NCBI GenBank assembly: GCA_977006965.1
Contig: OZ345365.1
Location: 2,418,001 to 2,482,000, forward strand
Direction of reading: 5' to 3'
Source: Phymatolithon calcareum
Taxonomy: Eukaryota > Rhodophyta > Florideophyceae > Hapalidiales
DNA: 64,000 nt
Part shown: piece by piece, positions 42,134 to 54,889 of the stretch
Layout of the letters: each line of letters begins with the position of its first letter
Numbering within the stretch: position 1 is the stretch's first letter
Program-made: the position numbers and the translations under genes
The notes under the pieces: generated by a model
Told to the model about the DNA's origin: nothing
What the model saw: the letters and a program-made list of their open reading frames with translations, nothing else
Databases searched by the model: none

Positions 42134-43710
42134 GTGGTCTACGCAGACCACTAAAACAGAACGATTACATGGATGGTTGAATTCAGGAACGTTGTAACTG
42201 TATACAGTACGTAGAATTTTACGTACCTAACACTAGGGGAGCACGGCAACATTTTGGCCCGATAGAAATTTAGTTGATTTGGGTCAAAATGGTGCAGTGC
42301 TCCCCCGGTGAACGCTTATAGTGGCCCGAGTTATATAATAAAATTAGATGCTACCGACAACCAATTACCACGTACTACGCATGACACATTTGAAGAGATC
42401 GTTATTTCCGACAACTCTGCTCTTGCTGAACTATACACTTTCGTACAACCTACCTACCAGCACTTCGAATTGCAATTCTTCATCAGAACCCAATTTGGGT
42501 CGAATTGCTACGAATTGCAATTAATTGCAATATCAATGGATTGCGCACGACCCCTGTACATGCCACCACACTGTACCTGGAACCACTCAACGTCCCCGGG
42601 GGCAAAATCTTTGACGAGTACGGAAGCTTGGTGGTCGCAGATGTGGTTCCAGAAAGAAATGCGATAAGATCTGATTGCACTTCCTTGTGCCTCCTACGTT
42701 GCCCTTTCCTGTACAGTACTTAAATTGGCCGGCCTCAGAACCGCCCAACAGTGTTGGCAATCGCTCAGACTCTTAGGTGCTAAAGAGACTCATCTCAACT
42801 TGTGCTTTCTACAGCAGATACGTGTCACTCTTTTCAGAGAGAGTTGAAAGATGACTCTTCATTTTCCAAACATGTAATGCAGGGTCGCGGGTGTTCCTCT
42901 ATTAGTAAGACAGCATGGTACGAGAACACGCTGAGGACTGCCATATTCGGTGCTTGTCAACCTGGCAGCAATGGACCATACATCAAAGTTAAAGTTGGCA
43001 TTTCTTAAAGATTATAGTGTGTACTTAGTGAGCCCACTTTCAAATGTAAGGACTGTAGGCGGACATTCCTACATGCAGGTGAAGCGGCATCGTAAAGTTG
43101 TGAAGCTCAAATCATGTTCCTTAGGCCTGAATTTGCTTTACATTTGGGCGGAACATATAGAAATGGTTGCCAATACAACTTTGAAATGGGCGTCAATTCA
43201 CGTACTAGTGTTTCTTTCAAAGGGTCCTAAGCTGAACCAGTGGATGAAGATGTATACATTGCTTTGCCGAGCAGGTAATTGCAATGCTCGCTATTAAGGA
43301 AGTCCCGCAGCGCCAAAGCGTAAGCACAAGATGTTTTTGCCAATTGAAAACTTCAATCAAGCAGCGTACGTTCTGAACAAGCAAAGGACCAGGAACACTT
43401 GTTATCCCTGCCGAATGCCCCTTCAATATGTGCAGCGTGAGCAGCTAATATTTGCTGAGTTACCTCTGGCCCACCGCGCGGCAGTTCTGTAACTATAGAA
43501 ATCGGTCCGGAGCGAAGCAAAACGTAGACCACACAGTTCTGCGCCATCCCCCTAAACAATGTTCTGACCCACGTCATGCGCGTCTCTGCTCGATGAAGCT
43601 CTCACAGTTATCTCAAACTTAATGCCCAAGCAACGACTTTCCCATATTCAAAAAGAGATGCTGGAAATGGCAGTTGATACCGTCCAAAGAAAATGTCCGA
43701 AATCAAAATG
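42134..43710. other. Hairpin-rich and unresolved stretch (block II)
   Basis: 42134-42985 matches block I 613-1410, including the hairpin at 42237-42304. A plus ORF at 42308-42667 is longer than its broken block I counterpart but has no recognised family. From 42990 to 43675 the sequence has no block I match; small ORFs there (42950-43297 plus, 43353-43577 minus) are unrecognised. Confidence 0.35.
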
Positions 43711-43712
43711 AA

Positions 43713-44620
43713 AATGTAAGCGAAGGATTGTAGCGCAACGAAAAGTCTCTCAGGTGCAATGATAATTGACAAAGGGGGCTTCAATGAAACAGAAATCCAA
43801 TCCATTGAAAACGCCATTTCCCGCACCTCCAGTCGCAAATCGGTGTTTTGCCACTTCTTGAAACATATGAACGGCGGCAAAGGCTTCCGCGTCGCACGTG
43901 GAACCGACTGCTCGTGTAGTTCGCGGAAGTTCCAGCACAGTTTCATTCATCGTGATTTCCCTGTGCCCCCGGATATTGTTAGGGATGTTTCTGCACATTT
44001 CGAGGATATCTCCATCCTCATCGCAGAGAACCACACTCTGATTCGAGGCCGTAGGACTCGAGGTATACGCATGTTTGTCGCCGTCGTCATATGCAAGGAC
44101 GATATGCGGTTACGTTTTGTGTCGGGTCATAGAGTTCGACATCACGCCCAAATTCGGTATGCGCGCGCTCACCGGGTGTCAGCTCCTTCACTACTTTCGC
44201 CTTAGTTTAGTAGATCATCAGCAAACAAGGCGAGTTCGGCAACCAAAATTTTCTCATTAAAATCCTCTGAATATAATTTGTGACAGGGATGGATGCTTGA
44301 GGACTTCCTGCCAAGAGATTTTGTTACTCATCTGCGGTTTACTCGAAGAAATAATCTGCTAGTTTCGCAAACTTGCTTTCACGGCATCCAACGGACCCAG
44401 AGACTACGAGTTGTGTCGACCTTCTCCTTGTTAGAGGTCACGGACACTGTTCAGTCACTTGCAAGAACCTCCTCGCGGACAAGCACTGCGCTGTTGAAGA
44501 CCCGCGCTGCTGAAGAACCCTATTGTCAGAGTGAAACGCCTACAAAACTGGGTGGGTGGGTGGACAACAAAAAAGCGCACCGCCACCTCAAAAATTCACC
44601 GCTAAATCTCCCATAATGAA
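43713..44620. other. Shared stretch with ambiguous ORFs (block II)
   Basis: It matches 3402-3767 plus 9308-9860 of block I without the SINE and Copia elements, and so is the empty site for them at about 44068-44080. A plus ORF of 148 codons (43759-44205) crosses the site; its minus partner is also open. No domain recognised. Confidence 0.4.
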
Positions 44621-44624
44621 CCTT

Positions 44625-44669
44625 GGCGCACGCGCAGATGTACAAGGCTTGTACATCTGCGCGTGCGCC
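44625..44669. repeat. Perfect 22-bp palindrome with 1-base loop, block II only
   Basis: Arms 44625-44646 and 44648-44669 are fully complementary around one G. Block I (near 9868) has only the right arm, with one base missing or changed, so block II gained an inverted copy of about 23 bases. Confidence 0.93.
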
Positions 44670-45285
44670 TGGACCCGCAAATCTGTGGGCACGAAGCAGC
44701 TGCCAGTGCGGATCGCCGCCGTGCGCGCAACTTCCTCCGATCAGGGACGTTCTAAACACGCGCCCACGAGAACGCGTCTGTGCGCTTTTAAGCCACATGC
44801 GGAGATCAAGGATCCTGCGCCGGGCTTTATTTCAGCTGCTGCGGTTCGAAAGCTGTGCCCTGTCGCTCGCCGCGCGCGAGCCCTGCACCGGCGCGCACGG
44901 TTTCGCCCCTTCGCCGCATCGACTTGCGACCGCACCCATCGTCGCTCGCGCGTGCCGTCACCCAGTCCCTTGGCCTTCGGCCCTTCGTGGCGCGGCGTCA
45001 CCGGCCGACAGGATGCGTCCAGCACATCCGTACGACGTAGGCACGGCCGTGACCATCTCACGCCGCCTTGCGAAGGCGCCGGTTGTGGCCTCGGGCTGTC
45101 TCGAGCGGCTTTGGTCGGGCCTGATGACGTCCCGCGCGCTCGCTTCTCGGCTGCCAACGGTTGTGGCGACCGGTGTGTGCGGTCGATGAGCGCGTCATCA
45201 GCGGTGGATGTCTTGCGGGGGGCGTGTGCGGCTTTCGGCGGTTTGCGCGCGGTGCGTGATGGACAGACTTGGCAGGTTTGAGGCA
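44670..45285. other. GC-rich stretch (block II)
   Basis: Counterpart of 9869-10500. One plus frame (44556-45281, 241 codons) is open here but broken in block I by a 4-base difference near 44777, so I do not call it a gene. Confidence 0.4.
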
Positions 45286-45803
45286 GGCAGGCCTAAGGGT
45301 ACTGTCGAACGTCCTGACGTCACTTGCTGTCTAAACGGTTTATGGCAGGCTGAACAATCTCTGCAGTGGCTCTCAAAAAGCTCTTAACCTTGAGGAAAGG
45401 TTGTCCGTGCATGAGGACGTACGCGGCTTTCGATTCGGGGATGGAAGCGAGGGATAGCAGATAATTTCGAAACCATTCTGCATGAGATTAGGCATTTTCC
45501 GTGTAATATTTTTGGGCGCATAGTCGCGCGTCTCGCTTGCATTTCCACGTGGTCCTCTCTCTCATTGCTTGAAGATTTTGAAAGCATCAGCTGTAGCTGT
45601 CGCATTGGTTGAGAATACTGATTTGGAAATCGCAGTGCCTGTGTACATCGCACTTGCAATCGTTCCAAACCAACGCCTGATCTAGTCAGAGAGCTGGAAG
45701 GGGGAGAACATTCCACCAAAGTGGCATGCCAGGGTTTACAATCCTTGCATTCCTGAAAAGTATCCGGTGAGTTCACGCCATTAGCTCCGTTGAATCATTA
45801 TTG

Positions 45804-45843
45804 GCGAGATGCACAGCGTTTTTTAAAACGCTGTGCATCTCGC
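45804..45843. repeat. Perfect 19-bp palindrome with 2-base loop (block II)
   Basis: Identical to 11020-11059 of block I. Confidence 0.9.
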
Positions 45844-47194
45844 AAAAAGTGGGGGTATTTTGAAAGTCGTGCAACCTGCCTGGTTGCATGCACAGGGCCC
45901 CAGCTTTGCTGCGCTGTAGCCCCATGCAGTTCCTTCTTGTTCACGAGAAATCGGTTCTTTCGATCATCCGTCAGCGCTTAGATGAATCAAGGCCGCAGGA
46001 ACTACATGATCCACGCAACTAGAGTGGCTGGAAGTGGGCACTTACGCAGTTTGAGTAGTTTAGGGCGTTAGTAATTTACAGCTAACAACCTTTACAACAC
46101 TGTACAGGATACTGCAACTTTTCAGGACTCATGGGCCTTACGATCAAGCTCTTGCAATTCTACACTGAGAAGTATGCCTGCTTTATCAGCTGCATAGCCC
46201 GAGTTGGGTCCGCCGGCGCATGCTCTCCTCCGTTTCGCACAAGAAGCGCAAGGCTCACCATTGCATTGGCATCTGCGGATTCATCAATGGCACGAGAATA
46301 CAGTTCTGCAGCACGAATCATATCTGCTTGCACTCCTTCTCCGCCTTGCTCGAGCATGCTTGCAAGCTTCAAAATAGCAGCTACGTCTCCCCTCTCCTCG
46401 ACGGCACGTGAATAGATGTGCACGGCACGGGGCAGATCCACCGGAACTCCGTCTGTGCCATATTGGAGCAAACTCCCCAATCGGATCATTGCATCAACAT
46501 CATCTTCGTCTTCCACGGCCCGATTATAGAGCTCCACCGCGCGAGCGGGATCTGCCGGTATTCCTTCAGCTCCTTTTTCCAACATAGCTGCGAAGTTGAA
46601 CATCGCCGTCACGTGTGCGTCCTCATCAATTGCACGTGTATATAACTCAGTAGCACGAAAGGGATCCGGCGCAACACCCTCTGCGCCATATTGAAGCAAT
46701 AGCCCCAAGTTGTTCATAGCAGAAGAGTTTTCGCCTTCCTCGATGGCTCGATGATATAGCTCCACTGCTCGAGGCGGGTCTGCCGGTATTCCTTCAGCTC
46801 CCTTTTCAAGCATATATGCCAGGTTGATCATTGCGGCCACGTTCGCCGACTCATCAATTGCACGTGTGTATAGCTCGAGAGCACGAACGGGATCTGGCGC
46901 AACACCCTCCGCGCCATCCTCAAGCAAGAGTCCCAAGAAGTTCATAGCAGAAGAGTTTTCGCCTTCTTCGATGGCTCGATGATATAGCTCGACCGCTCGA
47001 GTCGGGTCTGCCGGTATTCCTTCAGCTCCCTTTTCAAGCATATATGCCAGGTTGATCATTGCGGCCACGTTCGCCGACTCATCAATTGCACGTGTGTATA
47101 GCTCAAAAGCACGAACCGGATCGACCACAACACCGTCCGCGCCATGCTGAAGTAAGTACCCCAAGCTGTTCATTGCTTCAGCATACTGGCCTTC

Positions 47195-49356
47195 GAAACG
47201 AACCCGGCATTATAAGACTTACAGGAGAACAGGCCTCGAAAGTGACAAAGAAGCCCTCCGAGAGGTGAAAATGCTGTTAAAGAAGAAGGTGAGAAAAGCC
47301 AAATGCGACCAATTTGAAAGATATCTTCATGAGGTTGAGAAAATGGGGCCGAGCGAGGCGGCGAACACCACAAGCAAGATCATGAAATCAAAAGCACGGC
47401 GGAAAGGAACAAACAAAGCTCTCGGGGCTCCTGTGCACCCAAGCAAATTCTCAGCATACATCTCAAGTGTTTGTAAGGCGGAAGAAGACTGGAATATGCC
47501 GTTGCGTACGTTTGCACTCAATAGGGCAATGAAGCGGCACATCGCAAGAGCATTCAACAGAGCACCGAAGGGGAAGGCGGTAGGTCCAGACGGAATTGCG
47601 GTCGAAATGTTGCACGCGAACAAAGAAGCGGGGCTCGAAATAATGCTAGCATTATGGGAAACATGCGGGAGACTCAAATGTCTTCCTCGGGCATGGCGCC
47701 AAGCAACTCTGATTCCCTTATACAAGAAAGGCCCAGCTCATGTAGCAGCAAACTACAGGCCCATATCTCTTTTAAGTCAAGCCAGGAAAATCATCGACTC
47801 AGCTCTAGATGCATACATACGCGAGAACTATCGCTTCAATAAGGTTCAGCTGGGTTTTCGGAAAGACAGAAGCACTTATCTCGCTATACTCCGGGCAAAA
47901 AGTTCAATGAAAAAGGGCCATCCGTTCATGGCAGTTCTTGACCTATCCGCAGCATACGATAGTGTGCCCAGGGATATCCTCATGAAGAGGCTGAAGGAGA
48001 AACTTCCCCAAGAGATAGCAAGGATGGTTGCGTACCTGTTAAAACCATCGTGGGTCACATCAGCTGGAGACGAGACAGAAACGTGGTGTATCATCGACCG
48101 AGGAGTACCTCAAGGTTCCCCGCTTAGTCCATGCCTATACAATATATTCATGGACACATTCGCAGAAGCCGTCTCCAAGACAGACAGGAACGTTTCAGAA
48201 AGTCCTGTGCAATTGTTCGCAGATGATGTCCAGCTTCAAGCGAAGACAGGACGAGGAATGCAGAAACTTCTTGATATAGCGACCAGTTGGGCAAGCGAAA
48301 ATGGCATGAAATGGAACACAAAACCAGGAAAAAGCGAAGTTCTTAAGTACAAAGGACTTCAGAAGCACACGTTTTACTTGGCAGGACGAGAACTATATCA
48401 AGCCTGGAGACTCTCGTATCTTGGGGTAAGCATGAATAACAAGGGTGTTACGGATGACACGGCCATAGCAAGAGTTCGAAATGCTGCAGGATGCATACAT
48501 AAGCTGCGGGAGCTTGGAGTGAATGTTCGAGGATTCAAACCGGAGACATGCATCAGGATCTTTAAGTCGCTAATTATCCCGAAATGGGAGTATGCGTTAC
48601 ACGTTACTCCAATGACAAATCGATTGCTCTCGGCAATCGAGTCGGCAGAGGGCTTGTTCTACAAAAATGTTTTCGGAAAGTATGCCGAACACCGCCGGGA
48701 CCGAATGCGAGTTCTGTGCCGACTGGGACCACCAAAGATGAGGAGACGTCATCAAGCAGAAAGGTTTGCATTAAGCCTGGTAAGGCACAAAAAGCGCCTT
48801 GAAGAAACAGAAGAGTACGTTGGAAGAGATGAGGACGTAAAGGAAGCAATGAAGGATATTGAATATCTCAAGATGTATGAAGACTTGCGACAAGCCCTTC
48901 AGAAAGCCCAGGAGGGATCTGTCACGAAGAAGACGAGGAGAGAAGAAACAATTAAGGTATGGGAAAAGGAAGAAGAAGGCAGGTCAATGAAGATTCCTAT
49001 TGAAGGCAAGCTACCAGGGATCCTTTACATAGGAGAAAGAACAACACGTTTAAGGTGCCTAAGGTTGACATTCAACCGAGCACCCCTTTGGAGGAAATCA
49101 GTGTTGGGTGCGTACTGTGGGATTACCGCGGTGGTCGAACTAGTCGCCTTACAACGTACTCTAGCGTCATCGAAGATGAGTACAGAAATTGAGTTTGAGT
49201 GCAAGAGACTTACAGGAGCTCTTGTTGGGAGAGAATTACGAATCAAGAACGTTTTGAGCAGCCAGATGACTATAGCGTAGAGATTATGCAAGAGCTGCCC
49301 CGTTACTCCAAGGTGAGGCTTTGGGAGCTCTCAAAAATAAAATCATCAAATATCCC
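47195..49356 (+). mobile_element. LINE retrotransposon, 5'-truncated
   Basis: This 2162-bp insertion in Sel1-A is flanked by a 13-bp target duplication catactggccttc (47182-47194, 49357-49369). It starts inside the reverse-transcriptase ORF, so the endonuclease part is missing, and ends with an AT-rich tail (aaataaaatcatcaaatatc) without long poly(A). The 3' part is nearly identical to 20894-21575. Confidence 0.95.
47196..49280 (+). CDS. LINE reverse transcriptase, N-truncated
   Basis: The frame is open from the insertion edge; the first in-frame ATG is near 47271. The reverse-transcriptase domain covers about residues 100-370, with GKAVGPDGIAVEML, IPLYKKGPAHVAANYRPISL, AVLDLSAAYDSVPR, GVPQGSPLSPCLYN and the catalytic FADD in QLFADDVQL. 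A long basic C-terminal region follows with no CCHC finger. The gene ends TAG. No frameshift is seen in about 695 codons. The motifs are those of non-LTR elements (RVT_1); the exact clade cannot be fixed without the endonuclease. Confidence 0.93.
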   Translation, partial: KRTRHYKTYRRTGLESDKEALREVKMLLKKKVRKAKCDQFERYLHEVEKMGPSEAANTTSKIMKSKARRKGTNKALGAPVHPSKFSAYISSVCKAEEDWNMPLRTFALNRAMKRHIARAFNRAPKGKAVGPDGIAVEMLHANKEAGLEIMLALWETCGRLKCLPRAWRQATLIPLYKKGPAHVAANYRPISLLSQARKIIDSALDAYIRENYRFNKVQLGFRKDRSTYLAILRAKSSMKKGHPFMAVLDLSAAYDSVPRDILMKRLKEKLPQEIARMVAYLLKPSWVTSAGDETETWCIIDRGVPQGSPLSPCLYNIFMDTFAEAVSKTDRNVSESPVQLFADDVQLQAKTGRGMQKLLDIATSWASENGMKWNTKPGKSEVLKYKGLQKHTFYLAGRELYQAWRLSYLGVSMNNKGVTDDTAIARVRNAAGCIHKLRELGVNVRGFKPETCIRIFKSLIIPKWEYALHVTPMTNRLLSAIESAEGLFYKNVFGKYAEHRRDRMRVLCRLGPPKMRRRHQAERFALSLVRHKKRLEETEEYVGRDEDVKEAMKDIEYLKMYEDLRQALQKAQEGSVTKKTRREETIKVWEKEEEGRSMKIPIEGKLPGILYIGERTTRLRCLRLTFNRAPLWRKSVLGAYCGITAVVELVALQRTLASSKMSTEIEFECKRLTGALVGRELRIKNVLSSQMTIA

Positions 49357-50896
49357 CATACTGGCCTTCCTCGACGGCTCGATGATATAGCTCCACTGCT
49401 CGAGGCGGGTCTGCCGGTATTCCTTCAGCTCCCTTTTCAAGCATATATGCCAGGTTGATCATTGCGGCCACGTTCGCCGACTCATCAATTGCACGTGTGT
49501 ATAGCTCAAGAGCACGAATGGGAAATGGCGCAACACCCTCCGCGCCATCCTCAAGCAAGAGCCCCAAGTTGTTCATAGCAGAAGAGCTTTCGCCTTCCTC
49601 GATGGCTCGATGATATAGCTCGACCGCCCGAGGCGGGTCTGCCGGTACACCCTCAGCTCCCTTTTTAAGCATATTTGCCATGTTGGTCATTGCGTCCACG
49701 TTCGCCCACTCATCAATTGCTCGTTCATATAATTTGTAAGCACGAATCGGATCTGGCGGAATGCTCTCTGCACCGTGTTGAAGTATGAGCCCCAAGCTGA
49801 TCATTGCTTCAGCATGTTGGCCTTCCTCGATCGCACGATTGTATAGCTCCACCGCAAGAGTTGGGTCTGCCGGTACTCCTACATCTCCACCAATCAGCAA
49901 GCCTGCCATGGTGTACATGGCAATAGTGTCTGCTCCTTCATCAATTGCTCGTCTGTATAGCTCAAGTGCAGCAGCAGGATTTTTCGCAATATTTTCCGCA
50001 CCATATTGGAGCAGGAGTCCAAGGTTGAACATGGCAGGAACATGTCCACCTTCCTTGATAGCACGATTATACAGCGCCACCGCACGAGTCGCGTCTGCCG
50101 GTACTCCTTCAGCACCGTCCTCAATCAGCACTGCCAATTTGTTCATAGCGAACACGCTTGCGCCTTCATCAATTGCTCGTGTGTATAGTTCAATAGAACT
50201 GAGCGGATGTGCTGGCACACCCTCTGCACCATCTTGGAGCAAGTTACCCAACTTGATCATGGCAGGCACATGCCCGTAATCGTCGACGGCATGATTGTAC
50301 AGCTTCACAGCCCGACGTGGGTCCGCTGGTACTCCTTCTGCTCCACTTATCAGCAAATCAGCCAGCCTTTCCATTGCGCACACGTTTGTGCCCTCATCAA
50401 TCGCCCGAATGTATAGTTCAGTAGCACGAACCGGATCCGCCGCAACACCGTCCGCGCCATCTTGGAGTAGCTTCCCCAAGTTGAGCATGGCGTCAACATT
50501 CTCGTCTTCTTCGATGGTACAACTATAGAGCGCCACGGCGCGGCGCGGGTCTGCCGGTACTCCTTCAGCTCCATCCTGAAGCAACATTCCGAGGTTGTTC
50601 ATCGCTTCTCCGTGTCCTCCTTCGACGGCCGAAGTATACAGCGCAACTGCGCGAGGGATATCCACAGGTACGCCCTCCGCACCATGCTGAAACAAGAGCG
50701 CCAATCTGTTCATGGCCTCCACATCCCGTTGTTCGTCGATTGCGCGAGTGTACAGATCTATGGCACGACGAGGGTCTTCTGGCACGTGATTTTCAACATT
50801 TGTGTTGCGTTCACGTCCTGGTGATAAGACGGAGAGATTCAAGTCTGCTCGTGTACTGTTTGGATCATTATGTAGGGCGCTTCCGAGATTGCCCAT

Positions 50897-53035
50897 AGCA
50901 AATAGCGGCAAGACGACGCAAGCAATAATGTAGCTCTGCAGGAGGCAGGTGGGATTGTCTCTGGTTACAAATCTAGATTTTTCAGATTAGGTTCAGACGA
51001 ACACGCTAGTTAAAAGTTTTCCATTACGACAAGTGTTCCAATGAATTCGAGCATGATGACAATACGAATTGATTGTCCCAGAAAAGATCTGAAAACATTA
51101 ATCGGCCTTCAGACGTGCTCCACACGCTGCGAATCGCGACGACGTCCTCCACAGCCATCGCACTTCATGTTGGTGCTCTTTTGCGTTCCATGGCAGCCCT
51201 GAAAATAGCCCTATACACCAATGGTGCATATCCCCTATGGTGCAAAAAGGGTATGAGTTTGCATGCAAATCTCGAACACAAAGATTTTGCAGCTGAAGCG
51301 TGCCCAGTCTCAGCACGACACCTGTCCGTCCACCTTCGAGTCACAGGCGCTGGAAACTGCTGCAAGTGCAGATTTGCATCGCAAGATGTGCAAGAAGTGT
51401 TATGAAGTAGAAAACTGGGCCAATCTCTTTGTGTGAAGGGACTATTGGGGCCATTTGAAGGATATCATAACAAGAAGTGCAAGAATCTGGGCCATAACAC
51501 AAGAACCTGTATGATACTGAGCCTGTGGTCCGTTCTCCATCCACTCCTCGCTCTTGAGAGTCGAGTCATAGTTCTGATTTTTAGTTGTTTTTATGAGATA
51601 AATTATATTTCAAATGTTTCGAACTACGGTCCCCCGTCTAACTGCAACGCTTCGGGACAGAAGTTACGATTGCAGTTGAAGGGGGATTGCAGTCCCGGGC
51701 CTATCACAACATGAATGTTCATCAACTTTACAGATCTCTTACAGCAATTTGACATGTCTCTCAAAGATTCGTATCATCTACTGTGCCGGAATTGTCTTGG
51801 ACTTCCTGTTCGGACTATACATTGTACTTCGCATACTCTGCACGAGGGATTGCGTGTCCACTAACGACCCTTATTTGGGTCTGCTTACAGTTCAGACACA
51901 GCCTCTCGGCACTACGTTAGTCGCTCTAGTCTTCCTCCGTAAGATGGAGGGAGGGAGCATGGATTGGTAGGAAGCAAAGCACAAATGCTTTCCTTCCGGT
52001 ACACCAATCCAGGCCTCTGGCCAACTGATTGGACCATCATGCTTGCAGTCTGCACGACAGTAATCTCCGCGTCATTTATAAGTGATCCGAACCTGGGGCA
52101 GAGACTCCTCATTTTTGCGCTGATTACGCGAAAATGCTGACCGAGCTTCTTGTTGGCAGTCGTCATGGTGCTCCAGAATCTTTCGCATCATACGGAGATA
52201 TTTAAGCAAAATGGTTCGAGTCACGAAGAGCATTTGGATTCAGCATCATGATGATGATGTATGGATGTTTACCATCCATACAAACGACAAAGAAGGGTTT
52301 TAATTTTTGGTGATTGCAGTTTGCGGTCTTGCACATGCCCTTAGAATTTAGATATATTTCGGTCGATTTTTGGTCCTGAAAGTAATCCAGTTGCAGTTCT
52401 GCAGGACTTGCAGTTAATGGGGTTGCAGTTAGAGGGGGGTACTGCACGAGCTTGGCCCACTTCCAGAAATAGTCCCAGTACCTGACAGCAATCTAATCTT
52501 AGAATATAACGCGAAAACCTATTCTCATTTTAGTCTTTTCAAGCTCGTCTTAGGAAATAACGCAAAATCTTAGGTCGTTTTAGTCTTTTCCCCAACTTTT
52601 TCAAGACACAGGAGAATCAAAATAGCGTAATATATTCACATGGAGGTGCGCAGCGCGTGAGGCACCGGCAATCAATGCACGGATGTCGTAAAGCTTAAGT
52701 TTCAGTTCTTCAATTTAGCGGTCCTTTACCAAGAAACATTTGAAGTCGAAGAACGAATAGTATATTGCAATTAAACTTAGTGGTCCTTTGAATACAAAGG
52801 GACCCTTTAAAATTACGTGCGACCTTCAACAGGTCAAGGCCTAGGAACCTTGACCGTCGAAATGGTGTGAAGCAATAGTATTCGTTGCTTTGTACTGCTT
52901 GCCAAACTCCATCGGTGGATGAGTTTGGTGGCTTTTATAGTGTTTTTTGTGTGAAGAATCACCCAAGATTATTCTAGACTACGTGGAAGTTGATTTGAAT
53001 ACGCTACTTAATCCATTTATACACCACACATCCAA
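50897..53035. other. Intergenic stretch A to hAT (block II)
   Basis: It matches 14394-16922 without the retrocopy; the empty site is near 52385. It holds the old TIR-like element at about 51626-52445. No gene supported. Confidence 0.4.
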
Positions 53036-54889
53036 CTATATTCGGATACCATCCGAAAGAGACAGAAGAAGAGGATTAGAACAATCGCTGCCAGTATCCT
53101 GATGACTCACCCCACAGCCCCCAAGCGCTCTTGGCTCTCGAGCGGTACTGGTACCGCTATTGACCACAGAGCGAATTAGTGCGCCGCTCGTGGGCGCATT
53201 CTCAGTCCGCTCCGTAGTCTTACTCCCACTGAAGATTTCATGTTCAGGCGAGAGTGAGGTTGAGGTCCCAGTACCTGATGCTGGTATAGTTCTCAAACGA
53301 GTAATTGCATTTCGAACATATCGTTTCGCCCGTGCCATAAAATAATCGCGCTCGGCCGTGCCGTCTATGAACAAAAAGTCGTAGACAAGTGGGTATAGCA
53401 GAATGACAGCAAAGTACAAATAATGCATCATGACAGTGCTGTCCGATGTACCGAGCATCTGTTTGGAGAGCTTAGCATAAATAGATTTTGTTCGATGCCA
53501 CAGTGTTTGCACTGAAGGCGAAGTTGGAGCATATTCGGACAGCTTCGTCAGCTTTCTCTTGGTATGTTCAAGATGAGGAAGAACAGCGTTCAATGACGGC
53601 ATTGTAGTTTTCTCAAGGTCTTTTAGCAACAGCGTAATCGAACGGCAAACTTCACGCAGTGCTTGGAGGGCAGGAAAGACATTTTGTCCAGCAAGTTGAG
53701 AACAGAGCATTTTGGAAATAAAGCCCATGGCTGTGGAATTGTGGCAATGTGCTAGCTCAATGACGTCTTTTGAAGCAAACAAAAATCGCTCAACTACCAT
53801 ATAAGTACTGGATTATCTAGTTTCCACTTCTTGCTCCAGTGTCTTTCCACTCGGAAGCTTTCTATTCAACATGCTGTGCTTGAATATTTGATCGATCTTC
53901 TTCATGCGATCCAAATTGAAAAATATCAGTCTCAAATCTTCGTCTGAGGACAAGGATGGTTGCGAAATGGCAGATTTCTGCACAGTGCTGAGCTGGTGCG
54001 CAATACATCCAAGCCAGTTTTGGTCTATGCCGGCAACTTTTCCGAAACTGACTCTCCAACAATATTGGGCATTACCGCCTCGCAATCCGTAACGAACATA
54101 AATGAATTCAACAACCCGGCAAAAGACACACCTAAACGGGCAAAGAGTCCTTCTGAAAGAGTTTCTCGTAGGTCGCTTGAATAGTTCGTATCTCCTTCCT
54201 GTTGAACAAGCATGATTAGGTGGTTCGTCAGCTTTATGGACAATTTCCTTCTCACAGAATGCGATTGAGTGGTAAATAAATGTAGCTTCAAGTGAAAGTA
54301 CTTTTTTCCGGTTAGTTTCTGCGTCAGTCCATCGCACGAAACGTCGCCGCCAATGACCATTCCGGCTTTGATTATGGATTCGGCTTACTTTTGACGTCTT
54401 TCACATGCTATTGGTATCAAACTGTCTCGTCCAGCGCCGGCGGAGGGCATCAGGTCCGAGATATCAGCAGTTCCATCGCCTGGCATTCGCTGACCTGCAC
54501 AAAAGACAGCAGCTGCAAAATTTGCGATTTCTGTTTTGTAGTTCATCCAACTGATAGGCTTTAAGTTCCGGAATACGGACATTGTCGCAGCTGTAGACAG
54601 CAAGGACTTGGATTCCATGTCCAGCTTCTGCGGCAATTTCGCTTCCTCCTCGACAATAGTCGCTTTGCCTTCCGGATTGTGTTTCGATGTGTGCTTTTGG
54701 TGTACACTTGTACTGCCAGTTTTTGTCCAGTACTTGCGTAAAGCACTGTTCACGGGACATAAGACGTTGGCTTAATATGGGCACACGAACGACCCGGCAT
54801 GGAAAAGGTGTTATTGAGCACCAGAATGAGCCAGCCATCATGCTTGCCGAAACGAGTTCTTCGTCCAAGGCCACGCGTTCCAACTTCAC
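53036..54889 (-). pseudogene. hAT-like transposase, broken (block II)
   Basis: Counterpart of 16923-18744. Here 53800-53036 is one frame that in block I is split, while breaks occur near 53805, 54040 and 54380. Same motif order (GCIAHQLS, MVVERFLFASKDVIEL, LYFAVILLYPLVYDF). A possible BED-finger end TSVHQKHTSKHNPEG is at about 54685-54730. The gene body is recognisable but not functional. Confidence 0.6.

Larger units (their letters stand above)
46160..50896 (-). pseudogene. Sel1-repeat protein A, broken by a LINE (block II)
   Basis: N-terminal half 50896-49357 (start MGNLGSALHN, about 12 repeats) and C-terminal half 47194-46160 (about 9 repeats, ending in TAG) are separated by the LINE at 47195-49356. 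The LINE adds an early stop a few residues into its sequence. I count about 21 repeats here against 25 in the intact block I gene: two 72-residue pairs fewer. Apart from the LINE both halves are open, so disruption is recent. A shortened N-terminal protein of about 516 residues could still be made. Confidence 0.93.

Noticed and set aside
44556-45281. 241-codon plus ORF in the GC-rich stretch
   Set aside because: Block I has indels that destroy the frame, and equally long ORFs exist on the other strand; no domain is seen.
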